Assembly (NCBI GenBank): GCA_018340805.1
Contig: JACMZG010001913.1
Coordinates: forward strand, 34,083,989-34,147,988
Origin: Microvelia longipes
Taxonomy: Eukaryota; Arthropoda; Insecta; Hemiptera; Veliidae
Reading direction: 5' to 3'
Length of the DNA stretch: 64,000 nt
Part shown: piece by piece, positions 44,366-56,062 of the stretch
Layout: the number at the start of each line of letters is the position of its first letter
How positions within the stretch are numbered: position 1 is the first letter of the stretch
The notes under the pieces: generated by a model
Seen by the model: the letters and a program-made list of their open reading frames with translations, nothing else
Databases searched by the model: none
Told to the model about the DNA's origin: nothing
Position numbers and translations under genes: made by a program

Positions 44366-44895
44366 AAAGTGAATGTTGTAATAAAGAAAACTATGGATCT
44401 TCAACAGGTGGCAGTTCCAAGACATCAGAGAGCAACGCGAAGGATCAATACACATTTTAAATGTTTTAAATTTTGACATTTTTACCAATGTCAAAATTTG
44501 AAACATTCTATTCATAAAAGGAAACAAAGGTAATTACGGAGGGCATTAAACAGATGAAATTATTTATCAAAGAAAGTTTTCTTTAGGGAAAAGTTGTTAT
44601 CAAAAGCAGGGCTGAAGAAACTTGTTATCAGCAAAGAGTGACAGTCATTGTCTTAGGATCCTTCCCACCCCCTTTATCCTATTTGACTTATATAAAAATA
44701 TGTTCTTTGTGTCGTTTTTACCCCCCCCCCCCTACTACTGTAAGGATAAAAAATATTACATTTACATTATAAAATTTAAGGAATTTATTAATACGTTCTA
44801 GATCTCTTTAACAGAGAGTCTGAGTGTGTGTCTGTACGGCTGCGTCAACCATAACTCACACTTTGCTCAGACTAGGGAATTGACGCTTAAAAAGT
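44366..44895. other. Intergenic stretch, no gene seen
   Basis: Contains an inverted word pair aaatgttttaaattttgaca / tgtcaaaatttgaaacatt at about 44,458-44,509 (a 20-bp hairpin). No gene. Confidence 0.4.
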
Positions 44896-45077
<182 letters not shown>

Positions 45078-46984
45078 ACATTTGAATTTAATTATTTTGA
45101 GGAGAGTGATAAAAGAGACAGAGAGCTATAATTACCTTCTCTCTAATGTCACGTTAATGCCGCATCATGAAATCAACGTTATCCTATCGTTAAAACAAAC
45201 AGCACTATTTTACTCGCAAAATAAATAAAAGTTAAAATACAAGAAAGAAATTAAAACAGTTATAAATTACTAAGTCTCTCCTTGTCTCCCAGTGTTTACG
45301 TTTTATAAAAGGAAATTAAACAGTGCTACCACCTTGTCTCTTAAGGAAAAAACCTGAAATTAGATTAAATTTTAATATTCATGCTCTTAAAAAAGGGATG
45401 CGGGTAAAATTATAAGCAAAGAAATTTCTAAAAATTTTCAACTTTGAACTCCATGCATAAGGAACAAAATACCAAGAAATAATTATGTTTGAGCTTACAA
45501 GATTTTAAAAGGGGTAAAATTATTCCAAGTGTTTCTAATTCATTTATATTTTTCACTTGTCTCGTGTTTTACACTTAAGGTTATTTCTTTTAGAATCTAA
45601 ATACGTAAGAATACAAATTCATCGAAATTTTCCAACAAAAAATATAAATACTTGTTTTTTCGATACAACACTACATGACATAGCCTTAATTATAACAAAA
45701 TCTAAAAACTAAATTTCAAACTACAACGTAACATATATAAAAAATAAAATATAAAATTCAATAAAAAATTAAAATTTAAAAGTGATAACGCACGTAAAAC
45801 AAATACAAAACTCGAAAGTTTCAAGTTAATTGACACAGACATTAACTAGATGGCGTTACTCTCGCGTCTAGTTCACACATAAATCTGATAGATGACGCTG
45901 TGATCGTTAAGATAAAACTGCCGACGGTTTTGCTTTATGTTACTTTAGAAATGTTATATGCTTTATAAAAGGCATTTAACCACATTCAAACATTTTTTTT
46001 TGTATAAAATGGGTTTCGAGAGAGATTTGTTAATGAATGAAATAAAACAAGAGAAGAACAAATATAGGAAAAGAGGAGGAAAAGTTACTTTTAAGAATTT
46101 CAGAGAAAAATTAAATTATAAACTGAAACAATTTCTAAAACTTTTAAAAATCAGGATATTTGGATAATTTTTTTTCTCACTGCTTGAATATTGTAAAAGT
46201 ATTGCGTTCGAATTAAAAACCAGGGAAAACGAGATTTTATTGGAAGTATTTGTTTTAAGAGTTTTTATGATTTTAATAAAGTTGAACCTAAGTTTCACCA
46301 AAGAACATTGATCGCTACATAAGTAGATTGCAATATTGGTATTGTTTTATTTACAAATAGATGTTTAAGGTCACTTAAAGCAAAATGTATTAAACTTGTA
46401 GAATAAAAATTATTCCTTACTAAAACACTTAATTAAAGGAAAATATTTGTTAAAGAAACTAAAAATACATATTATCTGAAAAAAGACAAAAGTTGGCAGA
46501 AGAAAAAGTTAGAATATTCAAAGGATTTCTCGACTGCCGGGACCCAGGACCCTGGCTGTCAAAAACACGTACGGAGTCCTAACATATTAATTTCGCCGTA
46601 AAACGGCCGAGCCAAATGTCTAGTTTTCAGCCCCGCCATATTTTAGACCCTGAATCTAAATAAAAGATAAGAGGGCACTGAGAATACTCAACCTTTTTCT
46701 AGTTTTGGCATTGATACAATATCTTTTATGAATATTTTTTATTTTTCATAAATCCATCACATTATAAGTGGATTGAAAGATAGAAAATGATACATATATT
46801 TTAGATGATAGGAAAAAATATTTCAGGGCAATTTGAGGAAACAAAAAAAAAATTCCTTCCCAGTTAGGATCTCAAACAAACACACTCATACAGTTGACAA
46901 CATAATCTGATAACTAAGCCACAAAGAAAAATTGATATACTAACGCCTTGAGTACTAGTTATTATACGAAGTTAATGTATATAA
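45078..46984. other. Intergenic; weak tRNA-like trace on minus near 46,850-46,925
   Basis: AT-rich. On minus, gtggcttagttatcag and gtttgagatcctaactggg resemble A and B boxes of a tRNA-derived SINE. No protein gene is supported. Confidence 0.35.
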
Positions 46985-47275
46985 AAATACCGTTCGCTAA
47001 CTTAATTTTTCGCTCCGCATTCAGCATATGAATGTTGAATTTGAGATTTTATTAAGTAGGAATGCACACGGGCATAAAAAAAACTAAAAAGTCCCCTCAA
47101 ATCAAAATATGTTTTTTAGTGTAGACTGTAGGTACGTCAACGCATGAAAGTACTATTCGCTAGCTTAGTTTTACGCTCCGTTTTATAAGGTAGAAATGCA
47201 GACGGTCATAAGACGAATCTAATAAGGGTTCATACGTAAAAATCCGGTTTATAGTTTAGGTTGTAGGTCCGTCAA
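46985..47275 (+). repeat. Tandem duplication, ~150-bp unit x 2
   Basis: Unit words in both copies, in order: ttcgctaacttaatttttcgctccg / ttcgctagcttagttttacgctccg (compared over 20-bp blocks), gtaggaatgcacacgg / gtagaaatgcagacgg, and tgtaggtacgtcaac / tgtaggtccgtcaac. About 80% similar by eye; non-coding. Confidence 0.75.
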
Positions 47276-48720
47276 CAAAAAGAATATAAATAAAAAGTCC
47301 CACAAATAATATTTTATTTGGCATTGGCCTGTATTAGCCATACAGCCATTTTATGACATTCATGTGATGACTACACAGAACTAGTGTGAGATTAAAATTT
47401 TCATAATATAGTTGTATTTAGAAATGTTATCGTTTACTAGACAAAACTAGTAAGCAGATTTTTTTTAATTAAAAAATCATTCACTAAACAGAATTAGTAA
47501 TTGAAAGTAACATCCAACATATTTTATGAAACTTATCTTAAAAGTATCTTAAATAAGCGATAAATATAAAATTACATTTTTAAACCTCTTTTAAACCACT
47601 TCTAACAGGCTGATTTAAATAATTCTTTCTATTTCTTTTTTTTTTATTTTTTCATCTACAAGACACTCTCTATAATATATTATAATATTTGTTTTTTTCC
47701 CTTCAGCCATTTTCACTCTACAGAACCTCAAAACCCCTTTGTTGGGTACAGTACAAATACACTGGCACCTTTGGTGGGATTTTGACTTCTTTTACTGACT
47801 AAGCTGGGTATTTTAACTAGTTGTTTTGTTGCTGCGTTCCTTTATTGCCACTTTCACCTCACTAGATAACAAAATCACATCTCATTCGATGGTTCCCCCA
47901 GAGTTAATATCCTGAAAATTACACAGCGTAATACTTGTTTCTTAGTTAAACAGCTTAATTACAAATACCTCTTAAGTTTGTTTATTATTTGAAACTTTAC
48001 ATATAATTTTTATTCAATACATTTCAACATTCACAATATATCATTTAAGCATACGAGTATTTACTTTTTGTATTTTATACGAACACTTTCATTTTATATT
48101 TCTGAAAGGTTGGGAAAAACAATAAGCAATCGTGTAGTTTACCTTATAACTTTTCCTCTCTTTTGTTGAAGGAATAATGCTGAAAAATACACTTGTAACT
48201 TTCCCCCCGGTAAATTTACTAAGTGGAATTCATTCCCCACTTGACCCCCTTCATCTTTATATTGTTATACTCACGGGTTTTACTTTTTATTTTTTTGTAA
48301 TTATTTTATTTTATTCTGTTAATATCATTCATCGCGAGTTGTTAGTAGTTATAGTCAAGTATATATGTTTCTATTTTAACGAATTTTCAACGAATAAATG
48401 AGCTTATGAGGTTGGGGCTATTGCAGGGATGAAGGGAAACAAGAATATATAAATATTTTATCTCCAGGCGATGTATAATGTTAAGTTTATTGACTAGTTT
48501 TTAGGGAGTAAAGAAGCTCTTTTCACTTCCAAGTTGCAAAATAGGAAAGGTGTTTTCTAATATTGTTATTAGAGTTATTAGAGACATTTATATGTATACA
48601 GTTTCTTTAGGGAGAGGTATGTATATTAGTAGTAGTAGTAGTAGTAGTAATGTATATTAGTTTCTTTAGGGGAGAGGTATTCTCTAAATTTATACAAATG
48701 ACCAATCAATTTCTGTAATT
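47276..48720. other. Intergenic stretch, no gene seen
   Basis: Includes (tag)n at 48,628-48,650, flanked by two copies of tatattagtttctttaggg-like sequence. A 74-codon plus frame at 48,177-48,401 is hydrophobic and aromatic-rich but unrecognised and begins among AT-rich DNA. Confidence 0.35.
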
Positions 48721-48721
48721 T

Positions 48722-48885
48722 TCCCGGGGGTGGCACCTCCAAAATTTATAAGGGGGACCCGACAAAAAAAAATTATTGACTTAACATCCGTTCCAGATTA
48801 GAAGTTGTTTGAATCATTAAAAAAAATTGTTTTGGGGCAGCACCCTCAAAATTTATAAGAGGGACCCAAAAAAAATTAAAATTAA
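48722..48885 (+). repeat. Tandem duplication, ~115-bp unit x 2
   Basis: ggtggcacctccaaaattta ... gggggacccgac and ggcagcaccctcaaaattta ... gagggacccaaa are two diverged copies in a row. Confidence 0.65.
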
Positions 48886-49384
48886 CCAAAAAAATTTTTA
48901 AATTTTTATCAGAAGCAAAAAATGTTCCACATTAATACATTTTTATCAGAAGCAAAAAAAAGTAGATTAAAAATAATAAAGAAATGTTTAAAAAACAGAG
49001 AATTAAACTCACAAAATAAAACAATGATCAGTTACAAAAGTTAGTTCATTCTGTTTGTTTTAGTTTAAAAATAAAGGCCATTGAAAATAAAAAAAAAAGT
49101 TTACAAATAACATAAAGTTAAGCAAAAAGTTTCTCAAACAAAATGCTAGTAATTGAGTTAAAAAGTGTTTTAAAAAAATAATGAAAAAGTTACCGAACAA
49201 TTGAATAAAACAGTAAATAAAGTTTGAAACGCATTGATTTAAATTAGAAATAAAATTTAAATAGATAATAAGTAGATAATGAGGCATTTTTAGAAACAAA
49301 GGTAAACAAATAATGTTGAAACTAAAAAAGTCAAACATATTATAGAAATGAGTTTATAATAAAGGACAGGGCATGTTAAAATTC
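48886..49384. other. A-rich stretch, no gene seen
   Basis: A-rich on plus. The 92-codon minus frame here is nearly all F, L, N and I from AT bias. Confidence 0.4.
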
Positions 49385-49590
49385 TAGTACGCAGGTCCGC
49401 AAACCTAGCGAATTTATGTTTCGAATGCTCATTGTTCAAAAATTGATTTCATGCTTGATTTATCTGTTCATGCGGTATAGCATGATCATTAACACTTTGA
49501 TTTTTAAGTAGTTTTTTTAAAGAAACGCGCATGCTTATTAAGTATGCAAAACAAAGATATTTTTATTCTTCTTTAACCGTAAATTCAAGC
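49385..49590 (+). repeat. R2 repeat, diverged
   Basis: cgcaggtccgcaaacctagc, gaatttatgtttcgaatgct, ttgatttcatgcttgattta, ttcatgcggtatagc, in R2 order. Confidence 0.55.
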
Positions 49591-49739
49591 TACAAGTTAA
49601 AACGTCTTTCTCAATAAAAATCCAGACAAAAATTTTAAGTCGAATTGATCAGACATAAAACATGAACAAGTGAATCAAGTAAGAAAGTTTTCCCGGCTTA
49701 CAGATCTCCGAGTGAGAATAATTTGTATCTTATCATCTC

Positions 49740-50285
49740 GTTAATTATAAGTATTTACTTATTTAAAATGTATTTATTTATTATAATTTATCCATTAATT
49801 TATTTAATTGATTATATCTATTAACTGTATTATTATTATCTGTAACTATTATAATCAGATTATTATAATTAAATCTGATTATATCTATTATTATTATTAA
49901 TTATATCATATCTATTATTGTTATTGATTATATCTATTATTATTAATTGATTATATCTATTATTATTAATTGAATATATTAATATTATTATTAATTATTA
50001 GATATATCTATTATTAAATTGATTATATCTATTATTATTAATTGATTATATCTATTATTATTATTATTATATTGATATATATCTATTAATTATTAATTAT
50101 TAATTGATTGATATATCTATTATTATTAATTATTAATTGATTATATATCTATTATTAATTGAATATATCTATTATTATATTATAGATTAATCTATTATTA
50201 TTAATTATAATTGATTATATCTATTATTATTATATATCTAGAAGTGATATATTGGATGATTATTATTATTATTAATATATTTGAT
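49740..50285 (+). repeat. AT minisatellite (attgattatatctattatta unit)
   Basis: About 25 diverged copies of an 18-24-bp AT-only unit, attgattatatctattatta, with variable attatt spacers. Confidence 0.9.
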
Positions 50286-50339
50286 TATATTTCTATTCGA
50301 AACTTAACCTTATAAGTATGTTTTAAAATTTTAAAAAAA

Positions 50340-51100
50340 AATACTTTTCTTTACTTTTTCCTCACTTATAACATAGGTATATAGGAAAAGTATTGTGTTA
50401 GCAAAAAATACGAATCCGGGATGAAACTGGAATTATCTGTTTCAGACGTATTAAGGCCTCCTGAGTGGTGTGTCTGTTATCGTAGCGCCCAGTGTATTTA
50501 TGCTACAAAGTTAAAATTTTGTACATAAATCTATCTCCCTACAGCTGTAGTTGTGCTATTCGGAAAATAATTATTTATGACGTCATTACTCCGCAATAAT
50601 GACAGAGAAAATTTTGAAAAATTATAAAACGCGGAAACATTATGGGATCGGATTGAGATTTAGCACGCATGCGACTATGTATCAGACTAACATATGTGCT
50701 AAGTTTCATCTCATTATCAGTATTAGTTCATTTTTTAATGACTTGTGTAAAAAATATTTTTTTTTATAAACTTGTAAAAAATTAGAAAATATTCTACTTA
50801 AGTTGAAATTTGGTACAAGTATACAACAATACCTAATAAAAAAGTACACAAAGTTTCGTATCAATACGACAAGTACATCCCTGATATTTGTTCGATCATA
50901 AAAATTAAGGAGCATTGAGCGTGGTTAGTGCTGTATGGGTGACCGCTGAGGATACGGATTCATTTATAATTTGAGGACGAGCGAAGCGAGTTAGAAGACA
51001 AGTTGCAGTATAAATTTGGTGAATTGTATTTTTGAGGAAAAGCGAAGAGAGTTCGATTTAATGAGGAAAAGTTCCGAGGTACCCCGTACCCGATTTTTAT
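50340..51100 (+). repeat. R1 repeat, full length
   Basis: Starts ttactttttcctcacttata, then ggaaaagtattgtg, ctgtttcagacgtattaagg, gtgtatttatgctacaaagt, gacgtcattactccgcaata, gtgctaagtttcatctcatt, a 5S-like block at 50,903-50,957 (ggttagtgctgtatgggtga, ccgctgaggatacgg), gaggacgagcgaagcgagtt, and gttccgaggtaccccgtacc with a T run. About 760 bp; the best full R1 copy. Confidence 0.85.
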
Positions 51101-51850
51101 AAACTGAGACTGTAAAAAGGATTTCGTGAAAATATAAAAGGATTTTATATAAACTTATAAAAAAATATACATTCACAAAAAATGTTTTAACGTCGATACG
51201 ATCATCCTGAAGGATCAAAAAGTTAAAAAAGTCATTTGTAACCCCCCGTATTTTTAAATGATTCTGACTAATTTAACTGGAAACGCATTTATTATAATAA
51301 TAATTTTACATATAATTTAAAAACACACGCACAAGGTTAAACTTAAACAGTATTATTACTAATAAAATAAACATCAAATTCCCCCCAGCAAAAGAGTTAA
51401 AAATTGGGTAATAAGTCCACCAATTTATATTCAAGCCCAAAAATATCTACATAAAAATGTAATTTTATAGAAAACTTGTTTTGATCAAATTTAGATTTTC
51501 ATACGAAGCAAGAAAAACGAAATGAAAAGGGTATTTTTCCATTTTCCGTCCTGAATAAAATAAAACTCCTAATGTTATTGCCTTTATAAGCAACATACTA
51601 TACAGATCTTAATCATATAAATATGTATAAAAATAGTATAACATAGTATATTGGGTATGGTGCCTATTATTTTATTTTGTATGTTTTCTTTTTTTACATA
51701 GGTTGCTTCCACACTTATTTAAGTAAATAGAGCGGATATTATAATTATATACATGGTGGGACAACATTTTAAAAACTATCATTTCAGGAAAAATAAAAAA
51801 CAAATCTCTCCACTGAGAGACATTGCATTCATTATACTTATGTTTAAGTA
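51101..51850. other. Intergenic stretch, no gene seen
   Basis: Nothing supported. Confidence 0.35.
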
Positions 51851-51854
51851 TAAT

Positions 51855-51899
51855 GACAAAGCCAGCTTTCAGACTTGACAGACCATCATCAGTGCCAGC
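51855..51899 (-). ncRNA. Hammerhead ribozyme, PLE type
   Basis: Minus: GCTGGCA, CTGATGA, tggtctgtcaagtct (weak stem II), GAAA, then GC-TG-GC-T as a short stem III, closing A15.1 with U16.1. No PLE coding sequence is visible beside it, so it is an isolated 3' end. Stem II pairing is poor, which lowers confidence. Confidence 0.5.
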
Positions 51900-52395
51900 G
51901 AGATGCGAAAAAAGTGTTAAGACACGGAAGTGATTGAGTCGTCTAACTCGTTGAAATCGACTCAATAATCATTTCGGTTTATATTAAAGTTATCCAATTG
52001 CGGTTTGTTTACCATTGTTTTGTTCATTATGCTTATCATCTTTTTCATGCTTAAATAACTATTGGACAGATGTTCCCTTTCCCCACCATTTTGATGGGAA
52101 AAAAGTACACAAAGTGTGCCTCCATATTGAAACGGTTAATTATAAAAGCTTTAGGTTTCGGCAAATGTTTCTTTATTAGAACCTGTTGGGGTAATAAGGT
52201 GCTCCAACTATTAGAAAAACGTCTTTATAAGTATACGTTATTACCACAAATGTTTAATTAATATCTTTGATTTACAAGAATCACGTTGTTGTAGCAATAT
52301 AACCTCTTTAAGACATGTGCTATGACCTAACAAGTTCACCTGTTGAGGAATGTTGGCCTCATTCTCGTAAAACATTTAATGCCTTATCATGCCTT
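51900..52395. other. Intergenic stretch, no gene seen
   Basis: The plus frame at 52,070-52,261 is not recognised. Nothing supported. Confidence 0.35.
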
Positions 52396-52399
52396 AATG

Positions 52400-52860
52400 A
52401 CTTATCTTAAGGAGGATATAAGATGTGCGTTTATGGGGTCACTGAGCATCCCTATAGCGTTATCCCCTATGTTTAACATCTTTGACATCTTTCAAGGAGG
52501 AGGTATTAAGAGATGCGTCTATGGGGACAGTGAGTTCCCTATATCGTTACCCCTTAATTCAAATCACTGAGATATCCTATGGAGGAGGTAATAAGAGGTG
52601 CGTTTAAAGGAATAGTGAGTTCCTTGTAGCGTTATTCCCTATATTTATCAACTTTGACTTATTCCAAGAAAGAGGTATTAAAGAGATGCGTCTATGGGGA
52701 CAGTGAGTTCCTTATAGCGTCATTCCCTTTATTCAAATCACTAAGATATCCCAAGGAGGAGGTAATAAGAGGTGCGTTTATGAGTTCAGTGAGTTTCTCT
52801 ATTGTGTCATCCCATTTATTTAACAACCTTGACATATCACACGGAAGTTACAAAAAGGCT
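52400..52860 (+). repeat. Tandem repeat, ~90-bp unit, about 5 copies
   Basis: Each copy runs aaggagg(aggt)attaagag, gatgcgt-tatgggg-ca, gtgagttcc, tat-gcgttattccctat, ttaacatctttgacat. Copies near 52,410, 52,495, 52,575, 52,660 and 52,750 alternate between two versions (ctttgacat and cactgagatat), suggesting a higher-order dimer unit. Confidence 0.85.
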
Positions 52861-52865
52861 AGTAA

Positions 52866-53080
52866 GTTATGGGGTAAGTTAGTTAATAAGGGTAAGTAGT
52901 AAGTATGGGGTAAGTTAGTTAATAAGGTAAGTAGTTATGAGTAAGTTATGGGGTAAGTTAGTTAATAAGGGTAAGTAGTTATGAGTAAGTTATGGGGTAA
53001 GTTAGTTAATAAGGGTAAGTAGTTATGAGTAAGTTATGGGGTAAGTTAGTTAATAAGGGTAAGTAGTTATAGAAGTTAAG
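52866..53080 (+). repeat. Tandem repeat, ~44-bp unit x 5
   Basis: Unit gtaagttatggggtaagtta followed by gttaataagggtaagtagtt; almost identical copies, so homogenised or recent. Adjacent to a different array. Confidence 0.9.
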
Positions 53081-54524
53081 TTAGTAAGTAAGATGGGGCT
53101 AGTAAGTTCTCATAATGCTTAGTACATATTTAACATCCTTAGCATATCCCTAGGAGGTTGAATTTGTTCAGGAGGCGTATTTATGGTTATAAGGAAACCC
53201 AAAGAGCCTTCCACTATAATAAGAAAGGCTATACCAGAGCTTAATTAATAATGCTTTTATTATATTATGCCTATTATATTCAGTACTTATATTGTTGAGA
53301 TGATAACAAAAATAGAAGCATTGTAAACACTTTTGCTGCAAATATTTTTAACTACAAGACACCGTATAACATTTATCTTTTAACTCTTATCAACGTTTTA
53401 AAAATAAAAAGCGGATATCAGAGAAAGTTTAAAGTTTGTTATTACGAACTGATTGATGAATAAAGTAACTTGTTAAGCGGCAACAAGTTGTAAGTTGGTA
53501 CTTAAGAGCTACGAAGTAGACGTGGAACTAAAGATTCGAAGACCAAATTCAAAGAAAATAGACTCACTTTTTAAAAACTTTACAAGCTTAGAGGAAATGT
53601 GGAGGGGGGTTTTATCAGCTTGAACCAATACAATTCAACGCGAGGTACTTTTTCAACTCTTATCGTTTGATTTGTACGAGAAAAGCGACTACAGTTTCTT
53701 ACCAAGCTTTTTACTCTCATATTTTTTTAAAAAAAGACATTTGCGGTTATTAAATAGTTGTTTTGAAAAAAAAACCTATTTCACTAATTTTACTAATATT
53801 TCATTAGACATTCTAATGACAAAGAAAACGAGTCTAAAGTCCTATACTATACTATACTACCCTAAGCGTTTTGGGGTACCTAAAATTTAGTGGACAGACA
53901 AAGAGAAATCAAAGTTATAACACTATAAGCGTTTGGTTCCTTTATTCTGCGTTAACAAGACCAAAGTCATGCAACCATAACTATTTTGTACAGATTGCAT
54001 TCTAAAGAAGAGCGAAATAAATTTCAGAGTTATCAGTTAATCAAAGCTAAGGTTCTAACGATATCCTCAATTGTAGCTTTATTAATAATAAGTATCTGTT
54101 TTGTGATTTGTACCGTAGAGAAGCTTATTTTAATATTTGAATACGGCAAGTGATGAGCCAGTTAAAGTCGAAGGAATAATTAAATAAAGCAAGGCATCTG
54201 CAAATAAAGTTCTTAAATTTATTAACTAAAAATTAATGACTCTTATCGCGATTGTGTAAAAGAAGAGTTTAGGAAAATTAGAGGAGTTAGGATTAGAACT
54301 TCATTAAGCGCAGATTTCAAAGAACTGGAAGATTCAACATCTCACCAGCACTGTATATGGCATTATTGCCGAAAGCCTCCTTAGAGTAATTAAAGCTTAT
54401 TTGTGAAAAGACGAGCTTGGGGTTGCTGCTTTTTATTAGAATAATTTTGTGAGTTATTTAATCAATCCACCACCAGGTGCACTCTACCAGAGCATAAGGG
54501 TCAGAGTTGTGCCACAACACTGTT
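53081..54524. other. Intergenic stretch, no gene seen
   Basis: Frames are short; the one at 53,672-53,890 is F, L and K-rich and unrecognised. Nothing supported. Confidence 0.35.
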
Positions 54525-54730
54525 AGAATAATAAACACTGTTACCGACTAGTTAAAATAATAAACACTGTTACCGACTAGTTAAAATAATAAACACTGTT
54601 ACCGACTAGTTAAAATAATAAACACTGTTACCGACTAGGTTAAAATAATAAACACTGTTACCGACTAGTTAAAATAATAAACACTGTTACTGTTACTAGT
54701 ACCAAAACACCCGACTAGTCAAAATAATAA
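54525..54730 (+). repeat. Tandem repeat, ~29-bp unit x 6 plus partial
   Basis: Unit ataataaacactgttaccga followed by ctagttaaa; six near-identical copies, then a disturbed one with gttactgttactagtacc. Confidence 0.95.
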
Positions 54731-54911
54731 AACGTTCATTTTCTGCTTTTAACACGTTCGTGTGCTTGCAGATTCTAGGAAATATCCTAACAATAATAAG
54801 GATAAAAAGAGCGAAGAGAACAAGGTTACAAAATAATAAGAGATCCACCCATAAAATAAAATTAAAAACTATTCCTACAAATTTTATATTTATTAAGTGT
54901 GGGTCCATTTT

Positions 54912-55556
54912 CGCCCTACATACAAGGGCGTGTAAATATAATTATAAACCCATCCAAAATAAAGGATTTTTAACAGATGAATGTTAATTTTAAACAAAAA
55001 ATTAACACTATATCCAATAGGAAAAGAGCAATATTAGTGACCCAGCATTAAAGTATATAATGCATAAGGATGCATTATATACCAAAGCCTTTCTATTAAC
55101 CCGATAAAGGTATCGGGTTAATAGATAGGCTTTGGTACTTTGAGTAGGACACATATAATGGAGATTAAGAAAATACAGTAAAAAATAAGTTGGTTTAACT
55201 ACAAATGAAGAGTGAGTTCATTATCACTCTTCATTATATACATCATTATAAGACTACACAAGAGTATTATAACGAACACACTCTTTCTACAAAGTCGGTA
55301 AAGGATGTATTATATTCTTCTAGGGTGGGTTGGTTATAATATACTCCTACCCTACCCCACTGTATATTATATAACGAACCCACCCTTCATTTACATTTTA
55401 AATAACTTATTTCATACTGTAATACCTTAATATTCCTTATGTATACTCACTCAAAGCAGCCCGAAACCTTTCTACAAACCCAATAAAGAAACTATTATAT
55501 ACTAGGGGTGGGTTCATTATTGTTATAATGAACCCACCTCTAGTATATAATGGTTT
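54912..55556. repeat. Cluster of strong, mutually unrelated hairpins
   Basis: Perfect or near-perfect foldbacks: 54,912-54,930 (6 bp); 54,982-55,007 (10 bp); 55,054-55,081 (12 bp, loop AAGG); 55,080-55,137 (27 of 28 bp, loop AAGG); 55,204-55,235 (12 bp); 55,322-55,386 (about 22 bp with a bulge); 55,489-55,556 (about 32 bp with two mismatches, loop TGTT). Stem sequences differ, although gaacccacc/ggtgggtt recurs in two. Non-coding. Confidence 0.85.
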
Positions 55557-56062
55557 CTTACGCCCTTGTTTAAAATATAGTACAAAACGGCACAGCGTAG
55601 CATATTTTCTGGTTTATTTCCAGTTTATTAAACAGAGGCAAAACACTCGACGCCCTGTTGTATTTAAAAATGTATTGTAACATTTAGTATGTAACAATAC
55701 ATAGTATGTATATTATTATAAGAGAAATTAAAAAAAAATCCAATAAAACGTTCACAAATGGTTATAAAATAAACAATTGTCATAACAAATATCTAATAAT
55801 ACAAGTTTTTCTTTAACAACGAGAAAAACACGAGTCTAACCGATTACAACCGAGTAGCTCATTATTTTCTCTGTTACAATCGGGAACCGGCGCTGCTGCG
55901 GAACAATCAAATCGCTGAAGCTGGACTCTGTAATCTATTTTTTCATCTCTGAGGTGACATCTAAAAACTTGCTTACTTGTAAATAAACAAACAAGTTCCA
56001 ACAACGTGAATCCAAAAAATAATAATAACTATAAGAATTATACAAGAGTATATCCGTAGAGA
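55557..56062. other. Upstream region of the MYCBPAP-like gene
   Basis: No TATA box at a clear position. A more GC-rich block at 55,840-55,930 (accgattacaaccgagtagc, gggaaccggcgctgctgcgg) could hold promoter or 5' UTR sequence. I cannot tell whether an upstream exon exists. Confidence 0.35.

Noticed and set aside
49060..49338. 92-codon minus frame resembling a membrane protein
   Set aside because: The hydrophobic composition comes from an A-rich plus strand; there is no domain or start context.
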